Of a stretch of 60,767 bases of DNA, positions 1 to 9,028 are shown in pieces (position 1 is the first letter of the stretch; the number at the start of each line of letters is the position of its first letter). Source of the stretch: Chloroflexota bacterium (GTDB taxonomy: Bacteria > Chloroflexota > Anaerolineae > Anaerolineales > UBA11858). Position numbers and translations under genes: made by a program. The DNA lies in assembly GCA_018648225.1 (NCBI GenBank), contig JABGRQ010000061.1, positions 1-60,767 on the forward strand. Reading direction: 5' to 3'. Under the pieces are notes generated by a model that was given only the letters and a program-made list of their open reading frames with translations, ran no database searches and was not told where the DNA came from.

Positions 1-888
1 GGGGTTGACCGCTCCAATAGTAGACTCCGGCACCCCAACTTTTCCGGCGATGTTTTCTAACGTATCCCCCTCCTGAACGATGTATTGCGCTAAATCCTGA
101 CGGGAAGCATTCACATCGTACACAGTCACGTAGTGAACTGCCGATTCGCCCATTTCGCCCTGGCTGTTATAAGCGCGGGCGATCAGGGCATAGCTGCCCG
201 TCTCGACGGCTACCAAGGGATAGTTCAAGGTAAAGGGTGTCATCCCGCCCTCATCGGGGCTGGCCTGGGAGAGCAGCAATAGATCATCGGTCCACAAGTC
301 AATGCGCGTCACGCCATCTTTATCGTGGCTGCTGACAAAGACCATAAACGAATCGCCCTTGACGATCTGGGTTCCTGGAACAGGTTCCTGGATGATGACC
401 GTTGGGCCTGATGGTACCGCGCCCTGGGCCAACCCAAACGGCCAATTCCCCGAGAGATAAACGTAGCTCAACGCAGCCAGAACACCCAACACCAATATAC
501 CCAACACTGCGGCTCCAGCCAAACCCACCGAGAGCGGGAATTTGCGCTTGCGAGAAAGATGTTTTCCCCCCGGCGCTCCCGCTTGCATACCCAGCACAAC
601 ATCGGGTCCCAGCCTCAATTGGCTGCCTGCCGCCAAGATCGTCGGCGCGCTGATGCGCTGCCCGTTGATGTAGGTGCCATTGCTTGAACCCAAATCTTCG
701 ATCACCCATTTGTCACCCTGCCAGGTCAGGCGGGCATGATAGCGGGAGACTTCAGCGTCGTCGATAACAATATCATTATCTTCCGCCCGCCCCAGGGTGA
801 GCAGGTTCTTTTTCAGCGAGAATGCCTGCTGGGGTCGCGGCCCCTGGTGCATAACCAGGTAAGGTGTTTTTGTGGGTTGATTAGCCAT
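1..888 (-). CDS. FHA-TM-LysM surface protein, 3' end cut by window edge
   Basis: The reading frame opens at an ATG at 888 behind a GGAGG ribosome-binding site and runs off the left edge without a stop, so only about 296 residues are visible. The first 90 residues form a forkhead-associated (phosphothreonine-binding) domain with the GR, SRYHA and SSNGTYING motifs. A basic stretch and one transmembrane helix follow near residues 125-150. Then come an Ig-like segment and the start of a LysM motif (YIVQEGDTLENIAG) at the window edge. There is no signal peptide, so the FHA domain should be cytoplasmic and LysM outside. It is a clear paralogue of the protein at 2353-6138. Family assignment is firm; the specific role is unknown. 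Confidence 0.9.
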   Translation of the reverse strand, partial: MANQPTKTPYLVMHQGPRPQQAFSLKKNLLTLGRAEDNDIVIDDAEVSRYHARLTWQGDKWVIEDLGSSNGTYINGQRISAPTILAAGSQLRLGPDVVLGMQAGAPGGKHLSRKRKFPLSVGLAGAAVLGILVLGVLAALSYVYLSGNWPFGLAQGAVPSGPTVIIQEPVPGTQIVKGDSFMVFVSSHDKDGVTRIDLWTDDLLLLSQASPDEGGMTPFTLNYPLVAVETGSYALIARAYNSQGEMGESAVHYVTVYDVNASRQDLAQYIVQEGDTLENIAGKVGVPESTIGAVNP

Positions 889-977
889 GCTTTGCCCTCC
901 GGAGCTTTCAAAATGAGGTAGGCCAGGTGAGATGCGTTTACAAAGTGCATCCCACCTGATTGCATTTAGTTTACTCG

Positions 978-2138
978 TTATCCATCGCAGCCTGTATAAC
1001 TATAGGATGAAGTGCCCGACTGGCGTTGGTTGCCCAGGCTATCGCTGGCAACGATATAGTATTCAACCGTACCCATTGGCGTGCTCATGCCATCGTCTAC
1101 CGAGACACCGATTTCAGACTGCCAATACTCCGTTGAGAGTTCGCTCATCCAGACAGAGTTCCAGCCTTCGCCATTTCTATTATAGTAGAACTGTGCCCAA
1201 CTTACACCAGATTCATCGCTGATACCGGCCTCTCCGTAGAACTGGCAGCTCTCCCAGACCAGATTTTTCCAGTTGATGCTTGGCCCGGTTGTGTCAGATG
1301 GGGGCGCTTCATAGACATCTACGCTTGTCCAATGGTCGGTGGTGGAGTTGTCCATTTCGATCACTTGCAGGTGGTAGGTATAGCTCGCCGAGGGGCATTC
1401 TGAATCGCTGCCACTGGCGTTCACCGAATTGCCTTCAAGATAGATCGCCTGGAAATCCCCGTAGACGTTCCAGTTCAATGTGGTGCATTCGCCAGCGTTG
1501 ATATAGGGCGGCGCGGCCCAGAATTCGGCTGAAGATTCGCTATAAGCTGTCGGGGTGGGCGATTTATACGCAGTTGGAGTTGGCGTGGGGGATTTGTATG
1601 CGGTTGGGGTGGGTGTTTTCGATGCCGCGGGTGTTGGCGTCCAGGTGGGTTCATCGGGGGCCAGGGTGATAACGGGCAGCGTAGCCGTTGGTGTATTTGT
1701 CGGCTCCATCTGTTCAGCTGCCTCGACCTCCGGTGTATTGCAGGTTACAACACAGAAGCGCAGGGATGTCGGTGTGCCGCCCGCAGATGCTGTAATTAGA
1801 TACTCGCCCTCGCCAGGCGGCAGCCAAAGCAGGTCGGCGCGCACCAGGGTGGAGTCATTCACCAGGGGCGTAAGTTCACCCACGGGGATAGCCTCCCCAC
1901 CCACGGTTACAATCATGCTTCCCACTCCATCGGGGCTGGCAGCATACACCGTAACGGGGATGCTCCCCATCGTGAAGATGGCTCCCTCCGCGGGGTATTC
2001 AATCCAGGTATTGGGGCCGCTGGCGAGATCGGCCAGGGCATCCGGTGATTGGGTTTCCAATTCGCAGGCGCTGAGTGTCAAAGCACACAAGCACATCAGC
2101 AGGGTAACAACCAGGGCATTTATGTTTCCAGATTTCAT
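978..2138 (-). CDS. Secreted lipoprotein with Thr/Pro-rich linker
   Basis: A 386-residue lipoprotein. I start at the ATG at 2138, which has an AAGGAAG ribosome-binding site; the in-frame ATG six codons upstream would sit before that site. The N-terminus has a hydrophobic signal ending in a lipobox (LTLSAC). A folded segment of about 100 residues precedes a linker of repeated TPTPTAYKS-like units near residues 150-200. The C-terminal part has several Cys and Trp residues and looks like one or two beta-sandwich domains. No enzyme motif is visible. It lies between the two FHA-LysM genes on the same strand, which suggests a shared envelope role. Function unknown. Confidence 0.8.
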   Translation of the reverse strand: MKSGNINALVVTLLMCLCALTLSACELETQSPDALADLASGPNTWIEYPAEGAIFTMGSIPVTVYAASPDGVGSMIVTVGGEAIPVGELTPLVNDSTLVRADLLWLPPGEGEYLITASAGGTPTSLRFCVVTCNTPEVEAAEQMEPTNTPTATLPVITLAPDEPTWTPTPAASKTPTPTAYKSPTPTPTAYKSPTPTAYSESSAEFWAAPPYINAGECTTLNWNVYGDFQAIYLEGNSVNASGSDSECPSASYTYHLQVIEMDNSTTDHWTSVDVYEAPPSDTTGPSINWKNLVWESCQFYGEAGISDESGVSWAQFYYNRNGEGWNSVWMSELSTEYWQSEIGVSVDDGMSTPMGTVEYYIVASDSLGNQRQSGTSSYSYTGCDG

Positions 2139-2175
2139 TGCATACTTCCTTATCATGGCTTTTTATAAACTATCG

Positions 2176-2352
2176 TTCAATACACTGTAAACAAAGAAAA
2201 TTCCATTTTTAGGCTCAGGCCTCCGAAGTCTTCGCGCAGCATTTCGAACGAAGTGAAGAAGCAGGAAGGCTCTTCGCGATCTGAACAGGCTCGCTGGAGA
2301 CTTCGGAGGTCTTTTGTGAAAATTCAAATCACTTTGTTTACGATGTATTCAA
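2176..2352. repeat. 177-bp nested imperfect inverted repeat between genes
   Basis: The outer arms (2176-2196 and 2332-2352) match in 18 of 21 positions and share an exact 10-bp core, GTAAACAAAG. An inner 11-bp pair (2220-2230 and 2299-2309, CCTCCGAAGTC) is exact. The right arm ends directly at the stop codon of the FHA gene. The inner motif recurs as a compact hairpin at 25972-26004. It could be a MITE-like element or a long terminator-type hairpin. No clear target duplication is visible. Confidence 0.6.
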
Positions 2353-5300
2353 TCAAGGCACCTGAGGATTAAAGCTGGTTTTTCGATATCCATATTTGTC
2401 GGTTGTAACATCCACATAAAGCGACATACTTTGGAACACATTGGTATTGAAGTTATAGAAGACTCTCGAAAATTTTGCCTTGTTACCGTTCGGGATGAGG
2501 TCAAACGAAGCTACGCCGGTTGCAGGATTGAGAGAAACAAGCTTATACGTACCTGACGTTACCTTTGCGGCTACATCGGCTTCAAAATAGTCAAAAGTGC
2601 CATTGCTATAGAAGATGATACGGTCATTGCAGATGACGGTTGGACACATTACATCTCCCTGACCTTTATTATAGAAAAGCCACATGAGTTTGAACTCATT
2701 CGCTGGCTGCCCAGCGGTCAATAATTTTCGCAGGAGCGCTTCATTGGCATTTGGGGGCGGAGCTTTGGGGTCAAAAATATGGATGGCTTGCGAAGTGCCC
2801 GCAAACACGGGCGAAACGGGGCCATTCCCTGATATCGTTGGTTTTGCCTGCCCCTGTGCCCAGGTGCCATAAAAAGCCTGATAGGTGTAATTTTCATCAT
2901 AAAACTCGCTGACTTGTAAGGAGCCATTGGCCGGGATCACCATCGCTGATTGGCTGATGGGGTTCTCCACCACATTATTGCTCTTGCGGGTGAAGTTTAG
3001 CCCAACAATCGTGTAGGGGGTCTTGTTATAGACTGTAATTGAGCAGCCCGTATCCCCGCAGCCTGGCCCATATTTTGCCTGTTGCGGCGGTTGACCCTGC
3101 TGCCCTCCTCCGCTGCCGACTTGCACTGTGACTTTGCAGCCGCCATCCGCGGATTGGACAATATAATCCTGGTTTACGCCTGCCCAAGAGCCACCGGCGG
3201 GCGCTTTAATCAGTAAATCAGTACTTTTACAGGTTCCGCCGATATAGAACCCAAGTTGCAACGCGTCGCCGGTTTTGACTTGCAGGGTGATGGGTGTGTT
3301 GCCCGGTTGCACGCCTGCCTGAGGACTGAAATCAATCTGGCCGAGATTATGCTTGCCAGAGAATAGATGCACCTCACTGGCAGATGTATGGAAGAAGTAA
3401 TTGGCCCAAAGGTCAATCGTGGCGTTGCGGGGCTGCGGCATATTTTGGCCGCTAATTTCAATATCCTTGAAAGTGACGGTTACTTTTTCGTCCCAATTGT
3501 AGGTGAGACAATCTTCGGGGTTTTTTATTGGCACCCGTTGCGATTCGCCGCCCTGCCCAAAAGCGCTGACGGAATGCGAACAGGCACAGCCTTGCGGCAG
3601 TTTCTGGGGGTCGAAGGCCATGCCTCCGGCCCGCTTCACCACGACATGCGGCCACTCGATGGTTGTTTTGTGTCCGGGGCAATAATACTGGCTATACACG
3701 TGAAAACCGCTGACATATTGATTCCGGGCATTATTATCCGGATAATCCCAAAATAGATCGTGAAAATCTTTATTCACTGACACGCGCACGTTTGTGGGCG
3801 CAGGGATCACGGCGCTGGGCGGCGCTTGCGGCGCATTCCAAAGATAGGGTTCCAGCCAAAGCTTATATTGGAACGTAAAACCTTGGCCTTTCCCTTGATA
3901 GATCTGGTCTGTATTCCCACTGGTGAGGTCAGCGTACGCGTGCGTTGCTGCGAAAAACCCCAATTTATCAGGCGGCTTGTTGGCTTGCGCGCCGCTGGCC
4001 GCTACTTTGATGATAAGGTTCTGCCCCACCTGGGTTTCGGGTAACCAGGTCTCTAGCCGGTATTTGTCGGAACCAAAATTGCCCAGTGGGATGCTGCTAC
4101 CCTGCCCGCGCGGCAAGCGGAAGACAGCATACGGGGCTATGATCGGTTCAATAAATCCTTCGGCGTAGCCCGGAGCGTTGAAGGCTACCGGCTGGAAAAT
4201 CAGGCGCATTAGTGTAGGCAAAGGCTGGCAGGCCGGAGTAGACGGAACATCTACAATCACCGGGCGGCTGGTCGCATAATCGACAATTTTGCCCCCCTGA
4301 GACTGCCGCGCCACGACTTCGTATTCGTACTTGCCAGACCCAGGCAGCTTGTCTACGTATTCGGTTATATTAGCTGCCAAAACGTCAACATTCAAACCAA
4401 ACGCGGCGCCTGGTGCGCGTCGTTGTATATCGTAATGGGTTTCGATGGTGGTGTTATCTTTCCAGGTAATTTTGACCTGACAATCACCCGCCACCGTAAC
4501 CTGCACCGGATCGGGCGCGGCCATGCGCGGGTTGGGGTTGCCAACCGCCCCGGGCGCAGGATTCACTACCACGCCGGGTAAGCCATTTTGCCCTGGACCC
4601 CTGAGATTTCCGAGATCGGGGAAAGCCGCCGGGACAAAACCTGGCAGGTTAATACCGCCTGCTTGCGGCGGACAGTATGTTACCGCAGCCGTATAGATCG
4701 GGCTGTAGCTGAGTTTGTTATTTTTGTCGTAAGCCTCAACCCTCAATTCCAGCTTGCCGCCAGCCTGGGCGAGATGAGCCTCAGCCTCTTTGCCGACGTT
4801 CACATCGGCCTTGTACTCGCCCCCGGTCAACTTCATCTCAAGCTCAATATCCTGGGTTCTGACTCCGGCGCTGTCGATATAGGCATAGGCCAGAATCACT
4901 TTGGAGATATCCGCCAGCGGCTCGACTTTGGCAGTCGCCCGCAATACGGTGGCAAATGTAGTGCAGTGCTGCCCGTAATAAACCGGGCTGGGATTCACAG
5001 TGGCGCTTTTGACAGACACCGATGTGGATGGGTTGGCTGGAGCAGCTCCGTTACGTTGTTGGACGCCCTGCTGACCTCCGGCTTGGCCGCCAGCCTGACC
5101 GCCAGCCTGACCGCTGACGGGTTGAGGCTGCGGCGCGGCGCCCATCGGGGGGGCTTTGGGCAATGGGATCAGAATTACCTGACCGGGCGTGATCTGCCCG
5201 TTTACAATGCCGGGGTTGACCGCCAGAATCGCATCCACAGTTGTACCGGCTCTGCGGGCAATGCTCTCCAGCGTATCGCCCGCCTGGACGACATACTGGC

Positions 5301-6138
5301 CCAGTTTTTGGGTCGAAGCCGTAGACTCACCAGCGATTACGTTGACGCTATGCGCCAGCGATTCACCCATGAGACCTTGTTTGTTGTAGGCGCGTGCCAC
5401 CAGGGTATAAGTACCCTCCGCGGTTGCTACCAGTGGGTAATTCAGACTGAGGGGCGTAATGCCGTTCGCATCCGGGCTGGATTGGGATAAAACCATTTGG
5501 TCGTCCACCCATAAATCAATCCGGATCACGCCGCTATCGTCCACAGCAGTGGCCGAAAAGAGCAGCGAGTCGCCTGTATTAATTTGCGTGTAAGGCTGCG
5601 GCTGCTGAATAACCACCCCCGGGCCATTCGAAAAAATATTTTCTTCCGTTGTTTGGGATAGCCCAAAGGGCAAACGCGCCGTAGGGGAGAAGTAAAAATA
5701 TCCCGCCACAGCCAGCACGCCCAAGAGGATCAGGCCTGCCAGCCCCAAACCGAGTACGCCTCCCACGACGGGCAACTTCGACTTTTTCCGGGGCGCTTTC
5801 TGCCGCGGGCGAGCCGCCGCCGGGGTTCCACGTTGCACGCCCAACAAAACATCGGGCCCCAGGCCGATCTGGCTGTCTGCGGCCAGATACGTTGGTACGC
5901 GGATGCGTTGGCCGTTGATGAATGTGCCGTTGCTGGAGCCTAAATCCTCGAGAATCCACTTGCCTTCCGAGCGAGTCAGCCGGGCATGGTAGCGCGATAC
6001 GCCTGGATCGTCGATGACAATATCATTATCATCCATGCGGCCAATGGTAAGGATATGCTTGTTCAGTGGAAACGTATGGTTGGGCCAGGGGCCTTGTGCC
6101 ATAACCAAAACAGGCGGTGTTTGTGGTGGATTTGTCAT
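2353..6138 (-). CDS. Large FHA-TM-Ig-LysM-Fn3 envelope protein
   Basis: A 1261-residue protein. Residues about 20-95 are an FHA domain with GRMDDNDIVIDD, SRYHARL and SSNGTFING. A Lys/Arg-rich stretch is followed by a transmembrane helix at about 125-150. Outside come an Ig-like domain (about 170-275), one LysM motif (about 283-327), a Gly/Gln-rich linker, and at least two fibronectin-III-like segments (about 550-640 and 775-860). The long C-terminus is not recognisable. Known biology: FHA binds phosphothreonine and LysM binds peptidoglycan. Inference: the protein links Ser/Thr phospho-signalling inside the cell to the wall. Its start overlaps the upstream lipoprotein stop (ATGA), so the two are translationally coupled. 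Confidence 0.9.
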   Translation of the reverse strand: MTNPPQTPPVLVMAQGPWPNHTFPLNKHILTIGRMDDNDIVIDDPGVSRYHARLTRSEGKWILEDLGSSNGTFINGQRIRVPTYLAADSQIGLGPDVLLGVQRGTPAAARPRQKAPRKKSKLPVVGGVLGLGLAGLILLGVLAVAGYFYFSPTARLPFGLSQTTEENIFSNGPGVVIQQPQPYTQINTGDSLLFSATAVDDSGVIRIDLWVDDQMVLSQSSPDANGITPLSLNYPLVATAEGTYTLVARAYNKQGLMGESLAHSVNVIAGESTASTQKLGQYVVQAGDTLESIARRAGTTVDAILAVNPGIVNGQITPGQVILIPLPKAPPMGAAPQPQPVSGQAGGQAGGQAGGQQGVQQRNGAAPANPSTSVSVKSATVNPSPVYYGQHCTTFATVLRATAKVEPLADISKVILAYAYIDSAGVRTQDIELEMKLTGGEYKADVNVGKEAEAHLAQAGGKLELRVEAYDKNNKLSYSPIYTAAVTYCPPQAGGINLPGFVPAAFPDLGNLRGPGQNGLPGVVVNPAPGAVGNPNPRMAAPDPVQVTVAGDCQVKITWKDNTTIETHYDIQRRAPGAAFGLNVDVLAANITEYVDKLPGSGKYEYEVVARQSQGGKIVDYATSRPVIVDVPSTPACQPLPTLMRLIFQPVAFNAPGYAEGFIEPIIAPYAVFRLPRGQGSSIPLGNFGSDKYRLETWLPETQVGQNLIIKVAASGAQANKPPDKLGFFAATHAYADLTSGNTDQIYQGKGQGFTFQYKLWLEPYLWNAPQAPPSAVIPAPTNVRVSVNKDFHDLFWDYPDNNARNQYVSGFHVYSQYYCPGHKTTIEWPHVVVKRAGGMAFDPQKLPQGCACSHSVSAFGQGGESQRVPIKNPEDCLTYNWDEKVTVTFKDIEISGQNMPQPRNATIDLWANYFFHTSASEVHLFSGKHNLGQIDFSPQAGVQPGNTPITLQVKTGDALQLGFYIGGTCKSTDLLIKAPAGGSWAGVNQDYIVQSADGGCKVTVQVGSGGGQQGQPPQQAKYGPGCGDTGCSITVYNKTPYTIVGLNFTRKSNNVVENPISQSAMVIPANGSLQVSEFYDENYTYQAFYGTWAQGQAKPTISGNGPVSPVFAGTSQAIHIFDPKAPPPNANEALLRKLLTAGQPANEFKLMWLFYNKGQGDVMCPTVICNDRIIFYSNGTFDYFEADVAAKVTSGTYKLVSLNPATGVASFDLIPNGNKAKFSRVFYNFNTNVFQSMSLYVDVTTDKYGYRKTSFNPQVP

Positions 6139-7301
6139 GGTGTGTACTCAACTTTCAGGCTGGGTGTGGTGATCTGGATATAATCATCATCGGCGTTGGA
6201 ATCGGTGCCGAATTGGAAAAGTGCAATGATCTGATAATAGGGCGGTCCAAGATTGGCTTGCAAGGAGGCTGTCACATCCAGCGGCGTATCCGGGCAACTC
6301 AGCAGTCTACCCAAATATTGCGAGAGATCGTAGTTTCCCTGCGAAAGCACCGCCGGGTCGAAATTTCCATAATACGAATAAAACACGCCCACTTCACCCA
6401 GTTCGTTGAATGGATCGCCTGCCACCAAAATACAAGGCAACGTCAGCGTGGCGGAATGGATCGTGGCTGTAGGGGGAATATCGACGATGGAGAAATCCAT
6501 AAAAGTGACCCAGGCCAGATCGGTGGCGTCGTCACCGGGAATATAACCGGTGTTGCCCAGCCCATTGGAGTCAACACTACCCCCATTGGATGTTGGCAAC
6601 AACGTGACATTCTTTTTGGTATTCGCGGGTGGCTGCTGGGCAGCGACCTCAACCTTGATTTTGACCCAAAAAGCGGCGTTGGCTTTATCTCCCCAGCCGA
6701 ACAACACACCCGATGAATTGCGCAGCTTCCAATAGCCCTGGTAGGTGCCAGCTTGGGCAGGCGCCGTCAGATTCACTGAGACATCAATCGTCTGGCCGGG
6801 AGCCACTGTGCCTGTGGTTAACGGCACATCTTGCGGCCCGCCCAGGGCGTCGCCGTGATCGAAAACCAGCTTATAGCCAGCATTCCAGGTGCAACTGCCA
6901 TCGTTCCTCAAACGCCAGGTTTTTGTAAAGGCGCTCCCGGAGTTTAGCTTGGTATTGTCTGGGATGGTGACATCTTTGACAAAGCTGACCTTATCGCAAG
7001 GGATCGGCGTTGCCGTTGGCGGTGCGGCGGCTGGCCCCTGAGCATTGGATGCCGTTGGGGGTGTATTCGGCGTGGGGGGCTGGTTCCCAGCCGCGGCAGT
7101 GGCTGCCACCAGGGTAGCCTGAGCATCTGCCGGGGAGAGGGGTTGCAACCCGCCGGGGGCAGCTTGCGTTGCTCCGGCCTGGAGCGTTAGCGCCGTTGCC
7201 GGATTCGCCCCATCCCCATTAACCGCCTGGCAGGCCAAAATTGCAAATAGTGGCATCAAACTCCAAAGGAGTAGCCGATTACGAAAATGAATATTTTTCA
7301 C
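6135..7301 (-). CDS. Lipoprotein with NBR1-like Ig domain
   Basis: I place the start at a GTG at 7301 because an AGGAGG ribosome-binding site lies 9 nt upstream; the open frame extends further but without such a site. This gives 388 residues with a basic N-terminus, a hydrophobic segment and a lipobox (FAILAC, Cys24). After a Pro/Thr-rich linker, a domain of about 105 residues has the pattern of the NBR1-type Ig fold: FVKDVTIPD, then TWRLRNDGSCTW, then a closing YWKLRNSSG strand. The C-terminal 130 residues look like a second beta domain. It is coupled to the FHA-LysM gene by an ATGA overlap. A surface-binding role is inferred; no ligand can be named. Confidence 0.8.
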   Translation of the reverse strand: MKNIHFRNRLLLWSLMPLFAILACQAVNGDGANPATALTLQAGATQAAPGGLQPLSPADAQATLVAATAAAGNQPPTPNTPPTASNAQGPAAAPPTATPIPCDKVSFVKDVTIPDNTKLNSGSAFTKTWRLRNDGSCTWNAGYKLVFDHGDALGGPQDVPLTTGTVAPGQTIDVSVNLTAPAQAGTYQGYWKLRNSSGVLFGWGDKANAAFWVKIKVEVAAQQPPANTKKNVTLLPTSNGGSVDSNGLGNTGYIPGDDATDLAWVTFMDFSIVDIPPTATIHSATLTLPCILVAGDPFNELGEVGVFYSYYGNFDPAVLSQGNYDLSQYLGRLLSCPDTPLDVTASLQANLGPPYYQIIALFQFGTDSNADDDYIQITTPSLKVEYTP

Positions 7302-7329
7302 GAAGATTTTCCTCCTGAGATGATCTGCT

Positions 7330-8124
7330 CTACGGTAGCCAGGTGGTGAAACTGACGCCGAGCACCCAGGGCTGCAATTCGCTGCCCCCGGTGCCAATTT
7401 GTTCTAACCGATCCACTCGCAAATAACCATAGTTGTTTTGGTCGGTGATATAGCAATAATAATGCCCCTTTGAAATGTGGAGGCCGGGATACCAACTCAT
7501 AATCGCAGTGCAGCTTTGATAAGTGGGAGATGTTGTTCCCACATCAGCCCAAACGGTGCCCCTGCCGCCGAGTTGCCCGAGGGCATGGCCGGGGTTTGGA
7601 TCGCTGGAGTTGTATTCCATGTAGGCCATCTCCTCCAGGCCGCCGCCATTATCGAGATCAACGCCTTGTTTGGAATCATAATAATCGTAGAGTTCCACAT
7701 AGGAGGATGTAGCCGACGACGGTTGGGCGGCCCCCTGCGCGGGCGGCGGCGCTGTCGTAGGCGGCGCTGATGTAGGCTGAACATTGCCCGATGACGATGT
7801 CGGCGATGCCGCCGGTGACTGCGCATAATTCTGGGTTGTAGCTGTGGGCATAGGGGCAGCTTGTCCATTCTCGGCGGGCGCAGAAATGGGTGGATTGGCG
7901 GCAGCGATGCTGGTTGCCGTCAACGCGGCGGGGTCTATGGGCTGCAAACCGCCCGTTGAATTTGTATCTCCGGGTGCGGCTGCCTGCACGGTTTGCTGAA
8001 CGGCAGTCGCGGCCGCGTTCGTATCAATCGTAGCCCCGGGAACCTCACAGGCCAGCGTTGCCAGAATTAAAACTAGCAAAACTGAGATGATCGCCTCAAT
8101 TTTTTTGGGGTTTGTCGGTTTCAT
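7330..8124 (-). CDS. Secreted lipoprotein, unknown function
   Basis: A 264-residue lipoprotein starting at an ATG with an AGGAG ribosome-binding site. The signal ends in the lipobox LATLAC (Cys26). A linker rich in Ala, Pro, Thr and Ser covers roughly residues 40-135. The compact C-terminal domain (about 138-264) is rich in Tyr, Gly and Asp, has two Cys residues (QSCTAI and HYYCYI) and ends in Trp-rich strands. I do not recognise the domain. The gene lies 28 bp before the NBR1-Ig lipoprotein on the same strand and probably shares its transcript. Confidence 0.75.
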   Translation of the reverse strand: MKPTNPKKIEAIISVLLVLILATLACEVPGATIDTNAAATAVQQTVQAAAPGDTNSTGGLQPIDPAALTATSIAAANPPISAPAENGQAAPMPTATTQNYAQSPAASPTSSSGNVQPTSAPPTTAPPPAQGAAQPSSATSSYVELYDYYDSKQGVDLDNGGGLEEMAYMEYNSSDPNPGHALGQLGGRGTVWADVGTTSPTYQSCTAIMSWYPGLHISKGHYYCYITDQNNYGYLRVDRLEQIGTGGSELQPWVLGVSFTTWLP

Positions 8125-8197
8125 ATCAATAATCTCCTGAGTAGCCCTGCCATATGTATCATGCCAGGTGCCATTAACGCGTCGTTGCTTTATAAAA

Positions 8198-8416
8198 TTA
8201 TCTTAGCCCGCCGCGTTCTTTGGCAAGAGCGGCTGCTTGTTCATCGAGTTGACTGCGCAAATAATCAAGCAACTCCTCCAGGTCGCGAATAACAGCCGTC
8301 TGCCCACTGCGGACGTTCTGCACCTCCCCCCGCCAGACTGAAGAAACCGTTTCTTCAGCCCACAAGCGGAGGACGAAGGTTTCGCGGGAAAGTTGTCTTT
8401 TGCTAGGCAAGGTCAT
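8198..8416 (-). CDS. Small hypothetical protein (72 aa)
   Basis: A short charged protein with no signal peptide or membrane segment. The first half has a beta-like pattern (FVLRLWAEE followed by WRGEVQNV), and the second half is predicted helical with many Glu, Leu and Arg residues. It begins 5 bp after the stop of the upstream lipoprotein gene, so it is probably translated from the same message. Function unknown. The main support is operon context and a sensible composition. Confidence 0.55.
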   Translation of the reverse strand: MTLPSKRQLSRETFVLRLWAEETVSSVWRGEVQNVRSGQTAVIRDLEELLDYLRSQLDEQAAALAKERGGLR

Positions 8417-8421
8417 CTTTT

Positions 8422-8826
8422 TTACTGAACCTCAAACTCGAGTGTGCGATCTAGTTCGCCATTCAGATAGAGTTCTACTTTGTATTTGCCCGTCGGCCAT
8501 AGATTATCGTTGCTCAACTCGAAGTGCAGCGAGTTGCTGCCAGAAGTGATTTCCGTTTCGTCAATCAGAAAATTGGGATCGACGCCATCGGCCTGGACGG
8601 CAATCCAAACGGCTTTCACAGTCGTATCATCCGGGGCGTTTGCCAAATCGACAACACAATAAAATGTTTCGTCTTGAGCGAAGGCAGTTGATGGTTGTGT
8701 TCCATCGTAATCTCTTGCCATAAACGCTTCTGCGATATTGGCAGTGGTAGCGCTGAAATCACAGGCCAGGATGGACAGGATCAGCAGGGAGATGGCCAAA
8801 ATGAGTTTATAGGGGCGGTATTTCAT
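8422..8826 (-). CDS. Small secreted lipoprotein (134 aa)
   Basis: The start ATG has an AAGGAG ribosome-binding site. The signal sequence ends with lipobox LSILAC (Cys22). The mature part of about 110 residues has the alternating pattern of a single beta-sandwich domain and resembles the cell-adhesion Ig-like modules seen in other lipoproteins of this cluster (VKAVWIAVQ, KYKVELYLNGE). It is the first gene of the minus-strand envelope cluster running to the window start. No catalytic motif is present. Confidence 0.75.
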   Translation of the reverse strand: MKYRPYKLILAISLLILSILACDFSATTANIAEAFMARDYDGTQPSTAFAQDETFYCVVDLANAPDDTTVKAVWIAVQADGVDPNFLIDETEITSGSNSLHFELSNDNLWPTGKYKVELYLNGELDRTLEFEVQ

Positions 8827-9028
8827 GTGATTTTTCTCCTTATCACTTAAAGAGCAAAAACTGATGCGTATGATTGTGCATCAGTATAAATGTCTGCTAT
8901 CTCGAAAATGTCTTCGCTGTGATTTTTATTCGTTAAACTTTGGGGACATTTTTTTTTTGTGTGAAGGCGAAAGACGGAACGCGAATGCCTCTCTCTGCGA
9001 AGGCGTTAGCCTGAGCAGTTACTATTGG

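Noticed and set aside
1540-1640. Tandem repeat that might be a CRISPR-like or VNTR array
   Set aside because: The repeats encode the TPTPTAYKS linker of a lipoprotein; there are no spacers or cas genes. No CRISPR array was seen elsewhere in the window.
4588-5490. 300-residue open frame on the plus strand
   Set aside because: It lies opposite the LysM/Ig part of the FHA protein and has no recognisable domain, ribosome-binding site or sensible composition.
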